A DNA stretch of 64,000 nucleotides. Source: Mucilaginibacter sp. L3T2-6 (GTDB lineage: Bacteria > Bacteroidota > Bacteroidia > Sphingobacteriales > Sphingobacteriaceae). A program made the position numbers and the translations under genes. The stretch spans positions 122,900 to 186,899 of the forward strand of contig NZ_JAUMKC010000011.1 of NCBI RefSeq assembly GCF_030519355.1. Direction: 5' to 3'. Position 1 is the stretch's first letter. Every line of letters begins with the position of its first letter. Shown one piece after another: positions 18,228 to 28,308 of this stretch. The notes beneath the pieces were generated by a model. The model did no database searches. It saw only the letters and a list, made by a program, of their open reading frames with translations, and had not been told where the DNA came from.

Positions 18228-19172
18228 ATGAATGCGATAAAAGAAACACATTTTAACTTTCCCGGGCAGACCAATTTTTATAAAGGCAAGGTCCGCGATG
18301 TATATACCGTTAATAATAAGTACCTGGTGATGGTGGTCAGTGACCGTATTTCGGCATTTGACGTGGTATTGCCGGAGCCTATCCCATATAAGGGACAAGT
18401 GCTCAACCAAATTGCGGCCAAGTTTTTGCAGGCCACGTCGGATATCGTATCTAACTGGGTAGTAAGTGTGCCTGACCCGAGCGTAACTATAGGCCGGATT
18501 TGTGAGCCGTTTAAGGTAGAGATGGTTATACGCGGATACTTGGCTGGTCATGCCTGGCGCGAATATAGTGCGGGCCGGCGCCAGGTTTGCGGGGTAAGCC
18601 TGCCTGAGGGTTTGAAAGAAAACGATAAATTGCCGGAACCTATTATTACACCGACAACAAAGGCATCGATAGGTCACGATGAAGATATCTCAAAAGAGGA
18701 AATATTAAAGCGAGGCATAGTATCGGCAGAAGATTATGAAAAGCTTGAAAAGTATACCCGTGCACTATTTGAGCGCGGTACTGAAATAGCAGCTAAGCAA
18801 GGGTTGATACTGGTTGATACCAAATACGAGTTCGGTAAGGCAGACGGCGCCATTTACCTGATAGATGAAATACATACACCGGACTCGTCAAGATATTTTT
18901 ATAGTGAGGGCTACCAGGAACGCCAGGATGCCGGGGAGCCGCAAAAGCAGCTTTCGAAGGAATTTGTTAGGAAATGGCTGATTGAAAACGGTTTCCAGGG
19001 TAAAGATGGACAGATAGTGCCGGAAATGACGCCGGAGAAAGTGCAATCTATATCTGAACGCTATATTGAATTGTATGAGCAAATAACCGGTGAAAAGTTC
19101 ATAAAATCTGATGGAGAAAACATCTTGAGCCGCGTAGAAAAAGCCATAAATAATGAACTTACGAAGTTGTAA
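18228..19172 (+). CDS. purC: Phosphoribosylaminoimidazole-succinocarboxamide synthase
   Basis: A 314-residue SAICAR synthetase, the longer type. Visible motifs are [12 protein letters not shown] (ATP-binding beta hairpin), [36 protein letters not shown], and [31 protein letters not shown]. It ligates aspartate to CAIR using ATP in purine synthesis. The ATG at 18228 follows directly on the right heptamer array, so there is no conventional ribosome-binding site. Confidence 0.96.
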   Translation: MNAIKETHFNFPGQTNFYKGKVRDVYTVNNKYLVMVVSDRISAFDVVLPEPIPYKGQVLNQIAAKFLQATSDIVSNWVVSVPDPSVTIGRICEPFKVEMVIRGYLAGHAWREYSAGRRQVCGVSLPEGLKENDKLPEPIITPTTKASIGHDEDISKEEILKRGIVSAEDYEKLEKYTRALFERGTEIAAKQGLILVDTKYEFGKADGAIYLIDEIHTPDSSRYFYSEGYQERQDAGEPQKQLSKEFVRKWLIENGFQGKDGQIVPEMTPEKVQSISERYIELYEQITGEKFIKSDGENILSRVEKAINNELTKL

Positions 19173-19227
19173 TTTTTATTTATTACACAAATAATTATAT
19201 CTTTAGCTTTTAATTATAAAACAAAAA

Positions 19228-19605
19228 ATGAAATTTACGGTTGACAAACACGAAAAATATATTCTGTTAAAGCTGAATGAGTCAAAATTGAATTCATTAA
19301 TAACTCCGCAGCTTAAATCTGAATTGATTTTAATCAACACCGAGGGTCAGCGAAATATCATTTTCGACCTTTCACAAGTAAAATTTGCAGATTCATCGGG
19401 ATTAAGCAGCCTGCTCGTAGGGCACCGTTTATGCAAAAATGCATCAGGATCGTTTGTACTCACCGGCCTTAATGATGCAGTTTCCCGCCTCATAAATATT
19501 TCGCAGCTTGACAGCGTACTCGCTATTGTTCCAACGTGCGAAGAAGCTATCGATTTGATTTTTATGGAGGAAATAGAAAAAGAATTAAAGAAAGAAGCAA
19601 AATAG
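19228..19605 (+). CDS. STAS-domain protein (anti-sigma factor antagonist-like)
   Basis: A 125-residue single STAS domain: IIFDLSQVKFADSSGLSSLLVGH with the Asp-Ser-Ser phosphoacceptor region at about residues 55-57. In SpoIIAA-like proteins this serine is phosphorylated by a partner switch kinase to release or hold a sigma factor. No kinase partner is next door; the gene sits 22 bp before ribonuclease Z. A charged tail (EEIEKELKKEAK) follows the domain. Confidence 0.82.
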   Translation: MKFTVDKHEKYILLKLNESKLNSLITPQLKSELILINTEGQRNIIFDLSQVKFADSSGLSSLLVGHRLCKNASGSFVLTGLNDAVSRLINISQLDSVLAIVPTCEEAIDLIFMEEIEKELKKEAK

Positions 19606-19627
19606 GCTTTCCGGCTGTTTACCAGGT

Positions 19628-20545
19628 ATGAAATTCGAGGTAACAATACTTGGCAGCAGTTCTGCAACCCCCATTTTTAACCGAAATCCTACATCTCAGG
19701 CGCTCAACATCAACGAGCGCCTATATCTGATTGATTGCGGCGAAGGCACGCAGCAGCAAATGTTGCGTTTTGATGTAAAAGCCAGCCGTATAGACCACAT
19801 TTTTATCAGCCACCTGCACGGCGACCATTATCTCGGCCTGGTGGGATTGTTATCGTCCTTACATTTAAACGGGCGGTCAAAACCTCTATTTATCTATTGC
19901 CCTGAGCCGCTAAAGGAAATTATAGATGTACAGCTTAAATACTCTGAGACCGAAATTCAGTATCCTTTGGAATATAAATTTACTGATGCCGGGAAATGTG
20001 AAGTTTTGCTGGATAACCAGGATATAACAGTTACATCTATTCCGTTAAACCACCGCATCGCCTGTACCGGCTTTTTATTCAGGGAGAAAAAGCGACTTCG
20101 TAAGCTGATAAAGGAAAAAGTAGAGGAGATAGGTATCCCAGTACCATACTTTTCAGGCTTAAAACGGGGAGATGACTATATTGACCCTAACGGAAAAGTG
20201 TACAAAAACGATACGCTAACGATTGACTCAGCCGAACCTAAGAGTTACGCCTATTGCTCCGATACGATGTATGATGAGTCGTATTTTGAACAGATAAATA
20301 ATGTTACGATGTTGTATCACGAAGCAACTTTCATGCATAATATGCTTGACAGGGCCCTTGAAACGCATCACACCACAGCACTGCAGGCCGGCGAAATAGC
20401 CAGCTTAACCGGTGCGAAAAAATTGCTTATAGGCCATTTCTCGGCCCGGTACAAAACGCTGAATGAACTTTTAGAAGAAGCGCAAAGTGTTTTCCCGGAT
20501 GCAGAATTAGCAATCGAAGGAAGAACTTTTATTATCGGCGCCTAA
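19628..20545 (+). CDS. rnz: Ribonuclease Z
   Basis: A 305-residue metallo-beta-lactamase fold enzyme with the HLHGDH zinc motif (His62, His64, Asp66, His67), the PLNHRIACTGFLF region, and later metal ligands in YCSDTMYD and LLIGHFSARY. RNase Z removes tRNA 3' trailers. Length and domain order are normal for the short bacterial form. It lies 22 bp after the STAS gene. The last base of its stop codon is the first base of a paired heptamer array. Confidence 0.93.
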   Translation: MKFEVTILGSSSATPIFNRNPTSQALNINERLYLIDCGEGTQQQMLRFDVKASRIDHIFISHLHGDHYLGLVGLLSSLHLNGRSKPLFIYCPEPLKEIIDVQLKYSETEIQYPLEYKFTDAGKCEVLLDNQDITVTSIPLNHRIACTGFLFREKKRLRKLIKEKVEEIGIPVPYFSGLKRGDDYIDPNGKVYKNDTLTIDSAEPKSYAYCSDTMYDESYFEQINNVTMLYHEATFMHNMLDRALETHHTTALQAGEIASLTGAKKLLIGHFSARYKTLNELLEEAQSVFPDAELAIEGRTFIIGA

Positions 20546-20614
20546 GTTGGCGGTTACCAGTTTACAAATAAAGCCGGTAAAATGTTGCAAACTGTAGACT
20601 GTAAGCTGCCAACT
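20545..20614. repeat. Paired inverted heptamer arrays (rnz-mlaD intergenic)
   Basis: The left array has AGTTGGC, GGTTACC, AGTTTAC (20545-20565). The right array has GCAAACT, GTAGACT, GTAAGCT, GCCAACT (20587-20614), which are inverted versions of the left type. The arrays almost fill the gap between two convergent genes and can form an imperfect stem. Confidence 0.7.
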
Positions 20615-20620
20615 CCTCAA

Positions 20621-21565
20621 TTAGTCCTTTTTGCCGCCAAATACCGAGAAGCTTACATAACGCTTAGGGTGTGCTTTTAAATCGATAAACAATGAGTTAA
20701 GGTTGGCTGTAGCGTCTTTCAGGTTATTGTACATTTTGTCGTCGTTCAGCAGTAAGCCCAGGGTACCCTGGTTGGTATTTAATCTGCTAATAGTAGCCTG
20801 CAGATCAGCCATCGCTTTATTGGCGTTGTCTAATGTTTGTTTCAAATTTGCAGCGGCTATGTCGCTGCTTACTTTCTGAAAATTATTGGTAATGCCGGTT
20901 AAGTTTGCCGTGCTGTTTTTGAGGTTTCCCGATACAGTTTCGGCGTTGGCCAGTATGTTATTGATATGCGAAGTTTGTCCCCCAACCAACGCATCTATTT
21001 TTTTTGTGGTTCCCTCCAGGGTCTGCAGGGAGTTCGCTATACTGGTAAAGCTCCTGTCAACATTTTTTTGAAAATTGGGATTTAATATTTTATTAATGGC
21101 TTCCAGTGAAGAATCCAGCTTCGTAATCAGGTTTTCTGCTTTGGTTTGAATCGGTTGAAGGCTCTCGGCCAAACTACCCTGTATATCAGCACGCAGTGTA
21201 TCATTGTCGTCAGCAAAGGTATTGCTGTTGCCGTATTCAAATACAATGGCTTTGCCTCCCAGTAAATCTGTGCTCACCAGTTTGGCCAGTGTATTAGAAG
21301 GAACATTGTATTTACGGTCTACCTTAAACTGCACGACGGTGTGCCCATCTTGCCTTAAGGTCATTTTTGACACATTGCCAATCGGAAAACCATTTACAAG
21401 AACAGGTTTGGATACCGAAAGCCCGTCTACACTTTTGTAAATAGCATAGTATTTGTTGGATCCTGAGAATACATCGTTTCCCTTTAAAAAGCTATAACCT
21501 AATATAAGTATAGTAATGCCGATGGCCGTTAGCGCGCCAATTTTGGTTTCGTTTGATATTTTCAT
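20621..21565 (-). CDS. MlaD/MCE family protein
   Basis: A 314-residue protein: short cytoplasmic start, one membrane segment (about residues 9-26, IGALTAIGITILILGYSFL), then an MCE domain (YYAIYKSVDGLSVSKPVLVNGFPIGNVSKM..., about 40-115) and a long helical tail with repeated Asn/Ala/Leu heptads. MCE proteins form hexameric lipid-transfer rings between the membranes, usually with an MlaE/MlaF ABC transporter, which is not in this window. It is downstream of the amidase gene on the same strand. Confidence 0.88.
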   Translation of the reverse strand: MKISNETKIGALTAIGITILILGYSFLKGNDVFSGSNKYYAIYKSVDGLSVSKPVLVNGFPIGNVSKMTLRQDGHTVVQFKVDRKYNVPSNTLAKLVSTDLLGGKAIVFEYGNSNTFADDNDTLRADIQGSLAESLQPIQTKAENLITKLDSSLEAINKILNPNFQKNVDRSFTSIANSLQTLEGTTKKIDALVGGQTSHINNILANAETVSGNLKNSTANLTGITNNFQKVSSDIAAANLKQTLDNANKAMADLQATISRLNTNQGTLGLLLNDDKMYNNLKDATANLNSLFIDLKAHPKRYVSFSVFGGKKD

Positions 21566-21653
21566 AGGTGGTTGAATGTGTAACGTTGAAAAACAATAAA
21601 GTTGCGATTTGTTTGCCAGACTTTACTCAGTTTTCGGACTACTCTATAACACG

Positions 21654-22544
21654 TTATTGCGATACTTGTTCTAGTTCTGCCTTATAACTGCTTAAGGCCC
21701 TTACAATCGATGCTACTATTTCGTTTTGACCGGCTTCGGAATTAAGGTAATCTTCCTCTTCACGGTTATTTATAAAACCTGTTTCGATAAGTACTGCCGG
21801 CATAGCACTATGGCATAACACCAATACACCCTGTTCTTTTACACCATCACTGCGGCGGCCATCGCCTTCGGTAAACTCGCTGTTCAGCATATTTGCAAAG
21901 TGAATGCTTTGTTTGCGGTACTTTGCTTTAAAAGCGTTAATGGCGATAACAGCTGCCGGGTTATCGAGGATGTCTTGTTGGTCGCTATTGTCTTTTTCTT
22001 CAAATAAGTTCTCACGTAAAGCCTCCTGCTCTTCTTCTGAACGGTGAAAACCATAAACCAGGAACAGTACGCCTTTGCCGGAACGGTCCGGAACGGATAC
22101 CGTGCGATAAACAGCCCTGCCATGCTTATGGCCGACAACTTCACGTACGCGCCTGTCGGCTAACGAATTGCAGTGGATAGATATAAAAAGATCGCCCTTG
22201 CTGGAGTTTGCTATTTCGGAGCGCGCTTTAAGACCGACATCAGCCTCGGTCTTACGCGTCATTACCACATTTAAATCGGGTATATCTTTTTCTATCGCCT
22301 TTTGTAATTTAAGGGCTATAGCAAGCGTTACATTACTTTCCTGAGAATATGATCCCGACGCACCGGAATGCGTTCCGTTGGGCCTGGTACCATGACCTGC
22401 ATCAATAACAACCGTTTTTAGCTTGTATGCTGCGGTGACAGTGTCCCGTCGTGGGGTGAGATTCTTAGCTGATGAAAAAAAAGGTAGAGATGCTAACAAA
22501 ACCGGTAAACCGTAAATCAATCTTTTCAATGCCTTATTTTTCAT
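21654..22544 (-). CDS. N-acetylmuramoyl-L-alanine amidase (Amidase_3)
   Basis: A 296-residue exported enzyme with a signal peptide (LIYGLPVLLASLPFFSSAK) and the AmiA/B/C-type zinc amidase motifs: VVIDAGHGT (His ligand, about residue 52), QESNVTLAIA with Glu ligand, FISIHCNS (His ligand) and VLIETGFINNREEEDYL (catalytic Glu). It cleaves the bond between MurNAc and the stem peptide during cell separation. The gene is divergent from the LptD-like gene and precedes mlaD by 88 bp. Confidence 0.93.
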   Translation of the reverse strand: MKNKALKRLIYGLPVLLASLPFFSSAKNLTPRRDTVTAAYKLKTVVIDAGHGTRPNGTHSGASGSYSQESNVTLAIALKLQKAIEKDIPDLNVVMTRKTEADVGLKARSEIANSSKGDLFISIHCNSLADRRVREVVGHKHGRAVYRTVSVPDRSGKGVLFLVYGFHRSEEEQEALRENLFEEKDNSDQQDILDNPAAVIAINAFKAKYRKQSIHFANMLNSEFTEGDGRRSDGVKEQGVLVLCHSAMPAVLIETGFINNREEEDYLNSEAGQNEIVASIVRALSSYKAELEQVSQ

Positions 22545-22596
22545 TATTTTTGAACGCTGTTAACTATATCTGCAAAAATACTATTCATAATCAATT

Positions 22597-25335
22597 TTGA
22601 AATTCGTAAGCCTTTTTTTTCTTATTGCATTCATCTTAACGGCACATGTGATGGCGTCATCACGAATCAGCAGCGCCGTTTATTTTACATTACAAACGGA
22701 TAAAACCAAGAAATCTGATACAGCTAAGACTAATAAACCGCCTAAAAGTAAAAAAAGTAAGTCAAAACCCGCCGCTAAAGGCGCTCCCTCAAAGAATGAT
22801 ACCACAAAAGAATCGCTTGGTGATGTAAAATCTGAAGTGAAATGGCATGCCGAAGACTCAACCGTTACCGATAATGTTCATAACATTGTTTACCTGTATG
22901 GACAGGCACGCGTTACTTATGAAGATTTTGAGCTGGATGCAGATTATATAAGGCTTGATAAGAACAACAACCTCTTATTTGCCAAGGGCAGTATCGACCC
23001 CTTGACCAAACGCTATGTGGGCAGGCCGATCTCGAAGCAGAAGAATGATAAGCCGGTAGAATCCGACTCTCTTTTATTCAACTATAAAACCAAAAAGGGC
23101 AGGGTGTTTAACCCGGCATCTGAGCAAGACGGTAACTTCCTTTCAGGTGGCGAGCTGAAAAAACTAAATGATAATGAAGTAGCCTACCGGAATACAACAT
23201 TCAGTACCTGTGATCTGCCGCAGCCTGATACGCATTTTGGGATTGTGATAACAAAAGGTATAGGCGAGAAAAACAGGATCATATCCGGGCCGGCCTATCT
23301 CGAAATAGAAGGTATCCCATTGCCACTGGCTATACCTTTCGGTTTTTTTCCAAAGCCGGATACGCGGGCGTCCGGCGTTATCATACCTACTTTCGGTGAA
23401 GACCAGAAGCTGGGCTTTTATCTCCGGAACTTTGGCTATTATATAGGTATAAGCGATTATCTGGATCTGACAAACACCGGTACCATTTACTCAAAGGGCT
23501 CGTACGAATTGAATACAACCGCACATTATTTAAAACGGTATAAATACGGCGGTACCGTTTCATTAAGCTACGGTTCTCATAATTACGGGCTCGAAGGTGA
23601 CCCGGCACAGAAAGATTTTAATATTACCTGGTCGCACAGTCAGGACGCGAACGCCCATCCCGGCAGCACTTTTAGCGCTTCGGTCAATGCGGGTACGTCA
23701 ACCTATTATCGTAATAACCCGGCTCAAAACAACTATAATATTAATTCTCTTACACAAAATAATTTAAGATCGTCAATTAACTACAGCAAGACCTTTACCG
23801 GAACTCCCTTTAACTTAAGCGTAGGCCTTTCGCACAGCCAGGACCTTACTAATAAGACGGTTACCCTGCAATTACCGACATTGAGTTTTACCATGGCATC
23901 TATCAATCCTTTTGATTCAAAAGACAGGGTCGGCGAGCAAAAATGGTATCAGAAAATAAATGTGAGCTATAGTCTATCGGCCACTAACGACCTTGATAAT
24001 ATACCGGAGGCACAGCTTTTTAAGGGCAGTACGCTGGCAAAAAAGATGCAAACCCGGGCGGTACACCAGATTCCTGTAGGGCTAAGCTTGAACATATTGA
24101 AATATTTTCAGTTTAGTTCCTCTGCAACTTATACTGAGCATTGGTATCTGCAGACCGTCAACAAACGCTTTATACGCGGCAATACCTTGCCCAATGGTTT
24201 ACCTAATGAAAGCCCTAATATACCTTTTGTTGACACGGTTAGCGGATTTAAAAGAGGTGATTCATACACATTAAGCACAGGTTTATCAACCAAGCTTTAC
24301 AGCACCGTGAATTTTAAAAAGGGCAACATTATAGCGATCAGGCATGTAATGACGCCAAGTATCAGCTTTAATTATAGCCCTAATTTTGCCGATCCAAGTT
24401 TTGGCTATTATAAAACGATAGTAAGCAATGCTAATGTGCCGCTGCCCGTTACCACCAATACTTATTCTATATTTCCGGACAATTTTCCCTCGGCAGGTAA
24501 GCAGGCCGGCATAAGCTTCAATCTCGACAATACTATCGAAATGAAGCTCAAGCCTAAAACGACGGATACGTCCGGGAAGGCAAGGAAAGTGCACCTGATT
24601 GACGGATTCTCGATTTCGACATTCTACAACTTTGCGCAAGACTCTTTAAAACTTTCACCAATTTCTTTTTCAGCCCATACCGCTATACTGAACCAAAAAG
24701 TTAACGTAAGTATATATGGTTCATTAAATCCTTACGTAACTCAAGTAATAGACACCATACAAAACGGACAAATTACAAGATATGCCCATGACATCAACCG
24801 CTACACCTTTCAGGATGGCATGTTCCCGCGGCTTACTAATATAAGCCTGTCCTTAAGCGGTAGCCTGAACTCTACATCGTTTAAGCCGAAGCCCCCGGTC
24901 CAAGCCATGAATACGCTGCAAACCATAACGCCCCAGCAGGCGCAAAGGCTTGCGTTTATAAACAGTGACCCAAGCGCCTACGTTGATTTTAATGTGCCCT
25001 GGAACCTTTCTTTTAATTATAATTTCAGCTTTAACAATAATGTTATTAACACCAACTCAACAAATACGCTTATGCTAAGCGGTGATGTTAATATTACATC
25101 TAAGTGGAAAGTTCAGTACAACACAAATATCGACATTCGGCAGGGGAAACTTGCAGTAAGCTCCTTCGGCATATACAGGGATTTGCATTGCTGGGATCTG
25201 AACGTGCAGTGGGTGCCTTTTGGAATTTACAAATCGTACAATGTAACTTTAAAAGTTAAGGCGGCGGTACTGCAGGATTTGAAGCTTAGCAAAAGAAGCG
25301 ATTACAACAGCAATTCATACTTTAACGGCAACTGA
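22597..25335 (+). CDS. LptD-like outer-membrane LPS assembly protein
   Basis: A 912-residue outer-membrane protein: signal peptide (LKFVSLFFLIAFILTAHVMA), a Lys/Pro/Ser-rich linker (about residues 33-70), an OstA/LptA-like domain (NIVYLYGQARVTYEDFELDADYIRLD, about 93-120), then a long beta-barrel. This order is that of LptD, which inserts lipopolysaccharide into the outer leaflet with LptE. Bacteroidetes versions are divergent, so the assignment rests on the OstA domain plus barrel. The start is TTG at 22597. cinA starts 2 bp after the stop codon. Confidence 0.85.
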   Translation: MKFVSLFFLIAFILTAHVMASSRISSAVYFTLQTDKTKKSDTAKTNKPPKSKKSKSKPAAKGAPSKNDTTKESLGDVKSEVKWHAEDSTVTDNVHNIVYLYGQARVTYEDFELDADYIRLDKNNNLLFAKGSIDPLTKRYVGRPISKQKNDKPVESDSLLFNYKTKKGRVFNPASEQDGNFLSGGELKKLNDNEVAYRNTTFSTCDLPQPDTHFGIVITKGIGEKNRIISGPAYLEIEGIPLPLAIPFGFFPKPDTRASGVIIPTFGEDQKLGFYLRNFGYYIGISDYLDLTNTGTIYSKGSYELNTTAHYLKRYKYGGTVSLSYGSHNYGLEGDPAQKDFNITWSHSQDANAHPGSTFSASVNAGTSTYYRNNPAQNNYNINSLTQNNLRSSINYSKTFTGTPFNLSVGLSHSQDLTNKTVTLQLPTLSFTMASINPFDSKDRVGEQKWYQKINVSYSLSATNDLDNIPEAQLFKGSTLAKKMQTRAVHQIPVGLSLNILKYFQFSSSATYTEHWYLQTVNKRFIRGNTLPNGLPNESPNIPFVDTVSGFKRGDSYTLSTGLSTKLYSTVNFKKGNIIAIRHVMTPSISFNYSPNFADPSFGYYKTIVSNANVPLPVTTNTYSIFPDNFPSAGKQAGISFNLDNTIEMKLKPKTTDTSGKARKVHLIDGFSISTFYNFAQDSLKLSPISFSAHTAILNQKVNVSIYGSLNPYVTQVIDTIQNGQITRYAHDINRYTFQDGMFPRLTNISLSLSGSLNSTSFKPKPPVQAMNTLQTITPQQAQRLAFINSDPSAYVDFNVPWNLSFNYNFSFNNNVINTNSTNTLMLSGDVNITSKWKVQYNTNIDIRQGKLAVSSFGIYRDLHCWDLNVQWVPFGIYKSYNVTLKVKAAVLQDLKLSKRSDYNSNSYFNGN

Positions 25336-25337
25336 TA

Positions 25338-26585
25338 ATGCTTGCAGAAATTATTACTATAGGCGATGAAATACTCATCGGGCAAATTGTTGATACCAAT
25401 TCTGCCTGGATGGCTGGTAAATTAAACGATATCGGCATACGGATAAAACAAATATCTTCGGTATCGGATGACCGTCAACATATTTTAAGGGCCCTTGCCG
25501 AAGCTGCCGAACGAGCTGACGTAATCTTAATAACGGGAGGCCTGGGACCAACTAAAGATGACATCACCAAAAAAACAATCGCCGAATATTTTAATGTTGG
25601 CATGATTGAAAATAAACAGGCGCTGGAAAATGTATACAGCATTTTTGCAAAGTATAACCGGCCGATGCTTGATGTGAATCGTGCACAGGCATCAGTTCCG
25701 GAAAACTGCGACGTGATATTAAACCATAACGGCACTGCCCCGGGGATGTGGTTTAATGAGGGAGGCAAAATTTATGTATCGATGCCGGGGGTTCCGCACG
25801 AGATGATGTATATGATGGAGGAGTCGGTTTTACCTAAATTAAAGTCGGAATTGAAACTGCCTTTCATCATTCATAAAACTATTTTAACGGTGGGTGAGGG
25901 CGAATCCTATCTGGCGGAGCGAATAGCCGATATTGAAGATGCGTTACCCTCGCATATTAAATTAGCTTATCTGCCTAAACTTGGACAGGTAAGACTGCGG
26001 CTAAGCGGCTATAGTGAAAACAAAGCGCAGCTGGAAACTGAAATACATGGTTTCGCGGCCAGGATAACTGACCGGGTTGCTAATGTTGTGGCTGCCGAAG
26101 AAGACATCACCATTGAAGAAGCAATATTGAATTACATGGCGGAAAGGAGTCTTACCTTATCTGTCGCTGAAAGCTGTACCGGTGGCTATATATCTCATTT
26201 AATTACCCGTCATGCGGGTTCGTCACGAGTCTTTCTTGGCGGGGCGGTTTCTTACGCCAATGATTTGAAGGAAAGCGTACTTGGAGTTAGACACGAAACA
26301 CTAAGTGCCTTTGGTGCGGTTAGCGAAGAAACCGCCGTTGAAATGGTTGAAGGGGCTTTGCGTAATTTTAAGTCAGATTATGCGATTGCTGTTACTGGCA
26401 TTGCCGGGCCAGACGGCGGTACCCCTAATAAGCCCGTCGGTACAATATGGGTAGCCGCTGCAAATGCTAATAATACTGTAGTAAAGAAATTAACATTTGG
26501 TAATAAACGGCTCCAAAACATCGAAAGAACAGCAATTTCGGCCCTCAATATGTTGAATACTTTACTCCGGGATACTGATAAATAA
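25338..26585 (+). CDS. cinA: CinA: competence/damage-inducible protein, nicotinamide-nucleotide amidohydrolase
   Basis: A 415-residue two-domain protein. The N-terminal MoCF/COG1058 domain has EIITIGDEILIGQIVDTNSAW and ITGGLGPTKDDIT; the C-terminal CinA domain has VAESCTGGYISHLIT and AVTGIAGPDGGTPNKPVGTIW. The C-terminal domain deamidates NMN to nicotinate mononucleotide; the N-terminal one is an ADP-ribose pyrophosphatase in characterised homologues. Its ATG lies 2 bp after the lptD-like stop, indicating translational coupling. Confidence 0.95.
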   Translation: MLAEIITIGDEILIGQIVDTNSAWMAGKLNDIGIRIKQISSVSDDRQHILRALAEAAERADVILITGGLGPTKDDITKKTIAEYFNVGMIENKQALENVYSIFAKYNRPMLDVNRAQASVPENCDVILNHNGTAPGMWFNEGGKIYVSMPGVPHEMMYMMEESVLPKLKSELKLPFIIHKTILTVGEGESYLAERIADIEDALPSHIKLAYLPKLGQVRLRLSGYSENKAQLETEIHGFAARITDRVANVVAAEEDITIEEAILNYMAERSLTLSVAESCTGGYISHLITRHAGSSRVFLGGAVSYANDLKESVLGVRHETLSAFGAVSEETAVEMVEGALRNFKSDYAIAVTGIAGPDGGTPNKPVGTIWVAAANANNTVVKKLTFGNKRLQNIERTAISALNMLNTLLRDTDK

Positions 26586-26628
26586 CCGGAAAATCCAGTA
26601 ATTTTGACCGTCAATCTATTTACTGTCT

Positions 26629-28233
26629 ATGGCTAAATATAAACTGTTGCTGCCGAAAATGGGCGAAAGTGTTGAAGAAGCAACTATAATCAAGTGGACT
26701 AAAAAACCGGGAGATTATATAGAGGCTGATGAAACAGTTATGGAAATTGCCACCGATAAAGTGGACTCCGACGTTCCATCTCCCGTCTCCGGTACATTAG
26801 TTGAACAGTTATGTAAAGATAACGATGTTGTTAAGGTTGGTGCGACAATAGCTATTATTGAAACCGGCGAAGCAGAGGTTGCTAATGCTCCTACTGCGTC
26901 TGAAACGCCCCAACAGCAAGAGGAGCATTTAACGCCCCCTGTGTCTGCTGAAAATTTAAAACCTACTGCTGAACAAACACCTCCGCAGGTTCCGGCCGAG
27001 CCTTACAAAACTCCGGTACAATCACCGCAGCCTGTTGCTAACACGCCTTGGTCTAATCCGGCGCCAAAACAGCAGGACGAAACCAAACCCGTTTTCGCAG
27101 AGCCTGTATCAGTGCCTTACGTGGAGCAAATAACACAAAGATCAGATGATAAGACGACAGAGACCAATAAGAGCGAAGGCCGCTTTTATTCGCCTTTGGT
27201 TAAAAATATTGCTGCGCAGGAAGGCATCAGCAATGCCGAATTAGATAAAATACCTGGTACAGGAGCTGAAGGCCGCTTAACAAAAGACGACTTATTGGCT
27301 TATGTACAGCACAGACCGAAACAGTCGGCCAATGGTCAAGTGGCGATGCCCGCCGCTGAACAAGCTCCAAAAAATGAGCCGGCTTACCAGGGCTCAAAAC
27401 AACCGCCGGTAACAGAAACGTCAATGCCGCAGCCTGCATACGAAGCTCCAAAGCAAGAAGCTGCCAAAGCGGAGGTGTCACCGGCGCCTGCCAAAGAAGA
27501 ACCAAAAAGCGTTTCGCTTTCAGGAGGGGATGAAATTGTTGAGATGGACAGGATGCGCCGTTTAATTGCTGACCACATGGTGATGAGCAAGCAAACTTCG
27601 CCACATGTAACTTCTTTTGTTGAAGCTGACGTTACCAACCTGGTATTGTGGCGCGATAAAATAAAATCGGGATTTGAGAAACGTGAAGGGCAAAAAATAA
27701 CTTTTACGCCTATTTTTATAGAAGCAGTAGCGCGTGCAATTAAGGATTATCCCATGATAAATATCCAGGTTAACGGCACGCAAATCATCAAAAAGAAAGA
27801 TATCAATATCAGCATGGCTACCGCTTTGCCAAGTGGTAACCTGATCGTGCCGGTCATTAAAAAAGCAGACGAGCTTAACCTTTTAGGATTAACCAAAGCG
27901 GTAAATGACCTGGCCAGCCGTGCGCGCGAAAATAAACTGAAGCCTGATGACGTACAGGGCGGCACCTTTACACTAACCAATGTAGGTTCGTTCGGAAACG
28001 TTATGGGTACCCCTATAATCAATCAGCCACAGGTAGCTATTCTGGCGGTAGGGGCGATACGCAAGAAGCCAGCTGTAATCGAGACATTGCAAGGCGACAT
28101 GATCGGTATACGCCATATGATGTTCCTGTCATTGTCGTACGATCATCGCGTTGTGGACGGCGCGTTGGGTGGTTCATTTGTAAGAAGGGTTGCTGATTAC
28201 CTGGAAAATTGGGAAACTGACCGGGAGATATAA
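26629..28233 (+). CDS. Dihydrolipoamide acyltransferase E2 component of a 2-oxoacid dehydrogenase
   Basis: A 534-residue E2 enzyme: one N-terminal lipoyl domain (lipoylated Lys44 in IATDKVDSD), a long Pro/Ala/Gln/Glu-rich linker (about residues 80-180), a peripheral subunit-binding domain (YSPLVKNIAAQEG...RLTKDDLLAYV, about 186-224), another Pro/Ala/Glu linker, and the acyltransferase core ending in LSYDHRVVDGALGGSF (catalytic His about residue 505). No E1 or E3 gene is adjacent, so pyruvate, 2-oxoglutarate and branched-chain specificity cannot be told apart. A terminator follows. Confidence 0.92.
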   Translation: MAKYKLLLPKMGESVEEATIIKWTKKPGDYIEADETVMEIATDKVDSDVPSPVSGTLVEQLCKDNDVVKVGATIAIIETGEAEVANAPTASETPQQQEEHLTPPVSAENLKPTAEQTPPQVPAEPYKTPVQSPQPVANTPWSNPAPKQQDETKPVFAEPVSVPYVEQITQRSDDKTTETNKSEGRFYSPLVKNIAAQEGISNAELDKIPGTGAEGRLTKDDLLAYVQHRPKQSANGQVAMPAAEQAPKNEPAYQGSKQPPVTETSMPQPAYEAPKQEAAKAEVSPAPAKEEPKSVSLSGGDEIVEMDRMRRLIADHMVMSKQTSPHVTSFVEADVTNLVLWRDKIKSGFEKREGQKITFTPIFIEAVARAIKDYPMINIQVNGTQIIKKKDINISMATALPSGNLIVPVIKKADELNLLGLTKAVNDLASRARENKLKPDDVQGGTFTLTNVGSFGNVMGTPIINQPQVAILAVGAIRKKPAVIETLQGDMIGIRHMMFLSLSYDHRVVDGALGGSFVRRVADYLENWETDREI

Positions 28234-28271
28234 CCCGTGGCTCTCATGGTAGGGCGCATGATGTTAGAAAC

Positions 28272-28303
28272 TAAAAGCCGGCTCATTATAGCCGGTTTTT
28301 TTT
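28272..28303 (+). terminator. Intrinsic terminator after the E2 gene
   Basis: CCGGCT and AGCCGG form a GC-rich stem around a six-base loop, flanked by A4 on the left and followed by eight T residues. It ends the plus-strand E2 transcript. Confidence 0.85.
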
Positions 28304-28308
28304 GGCAT

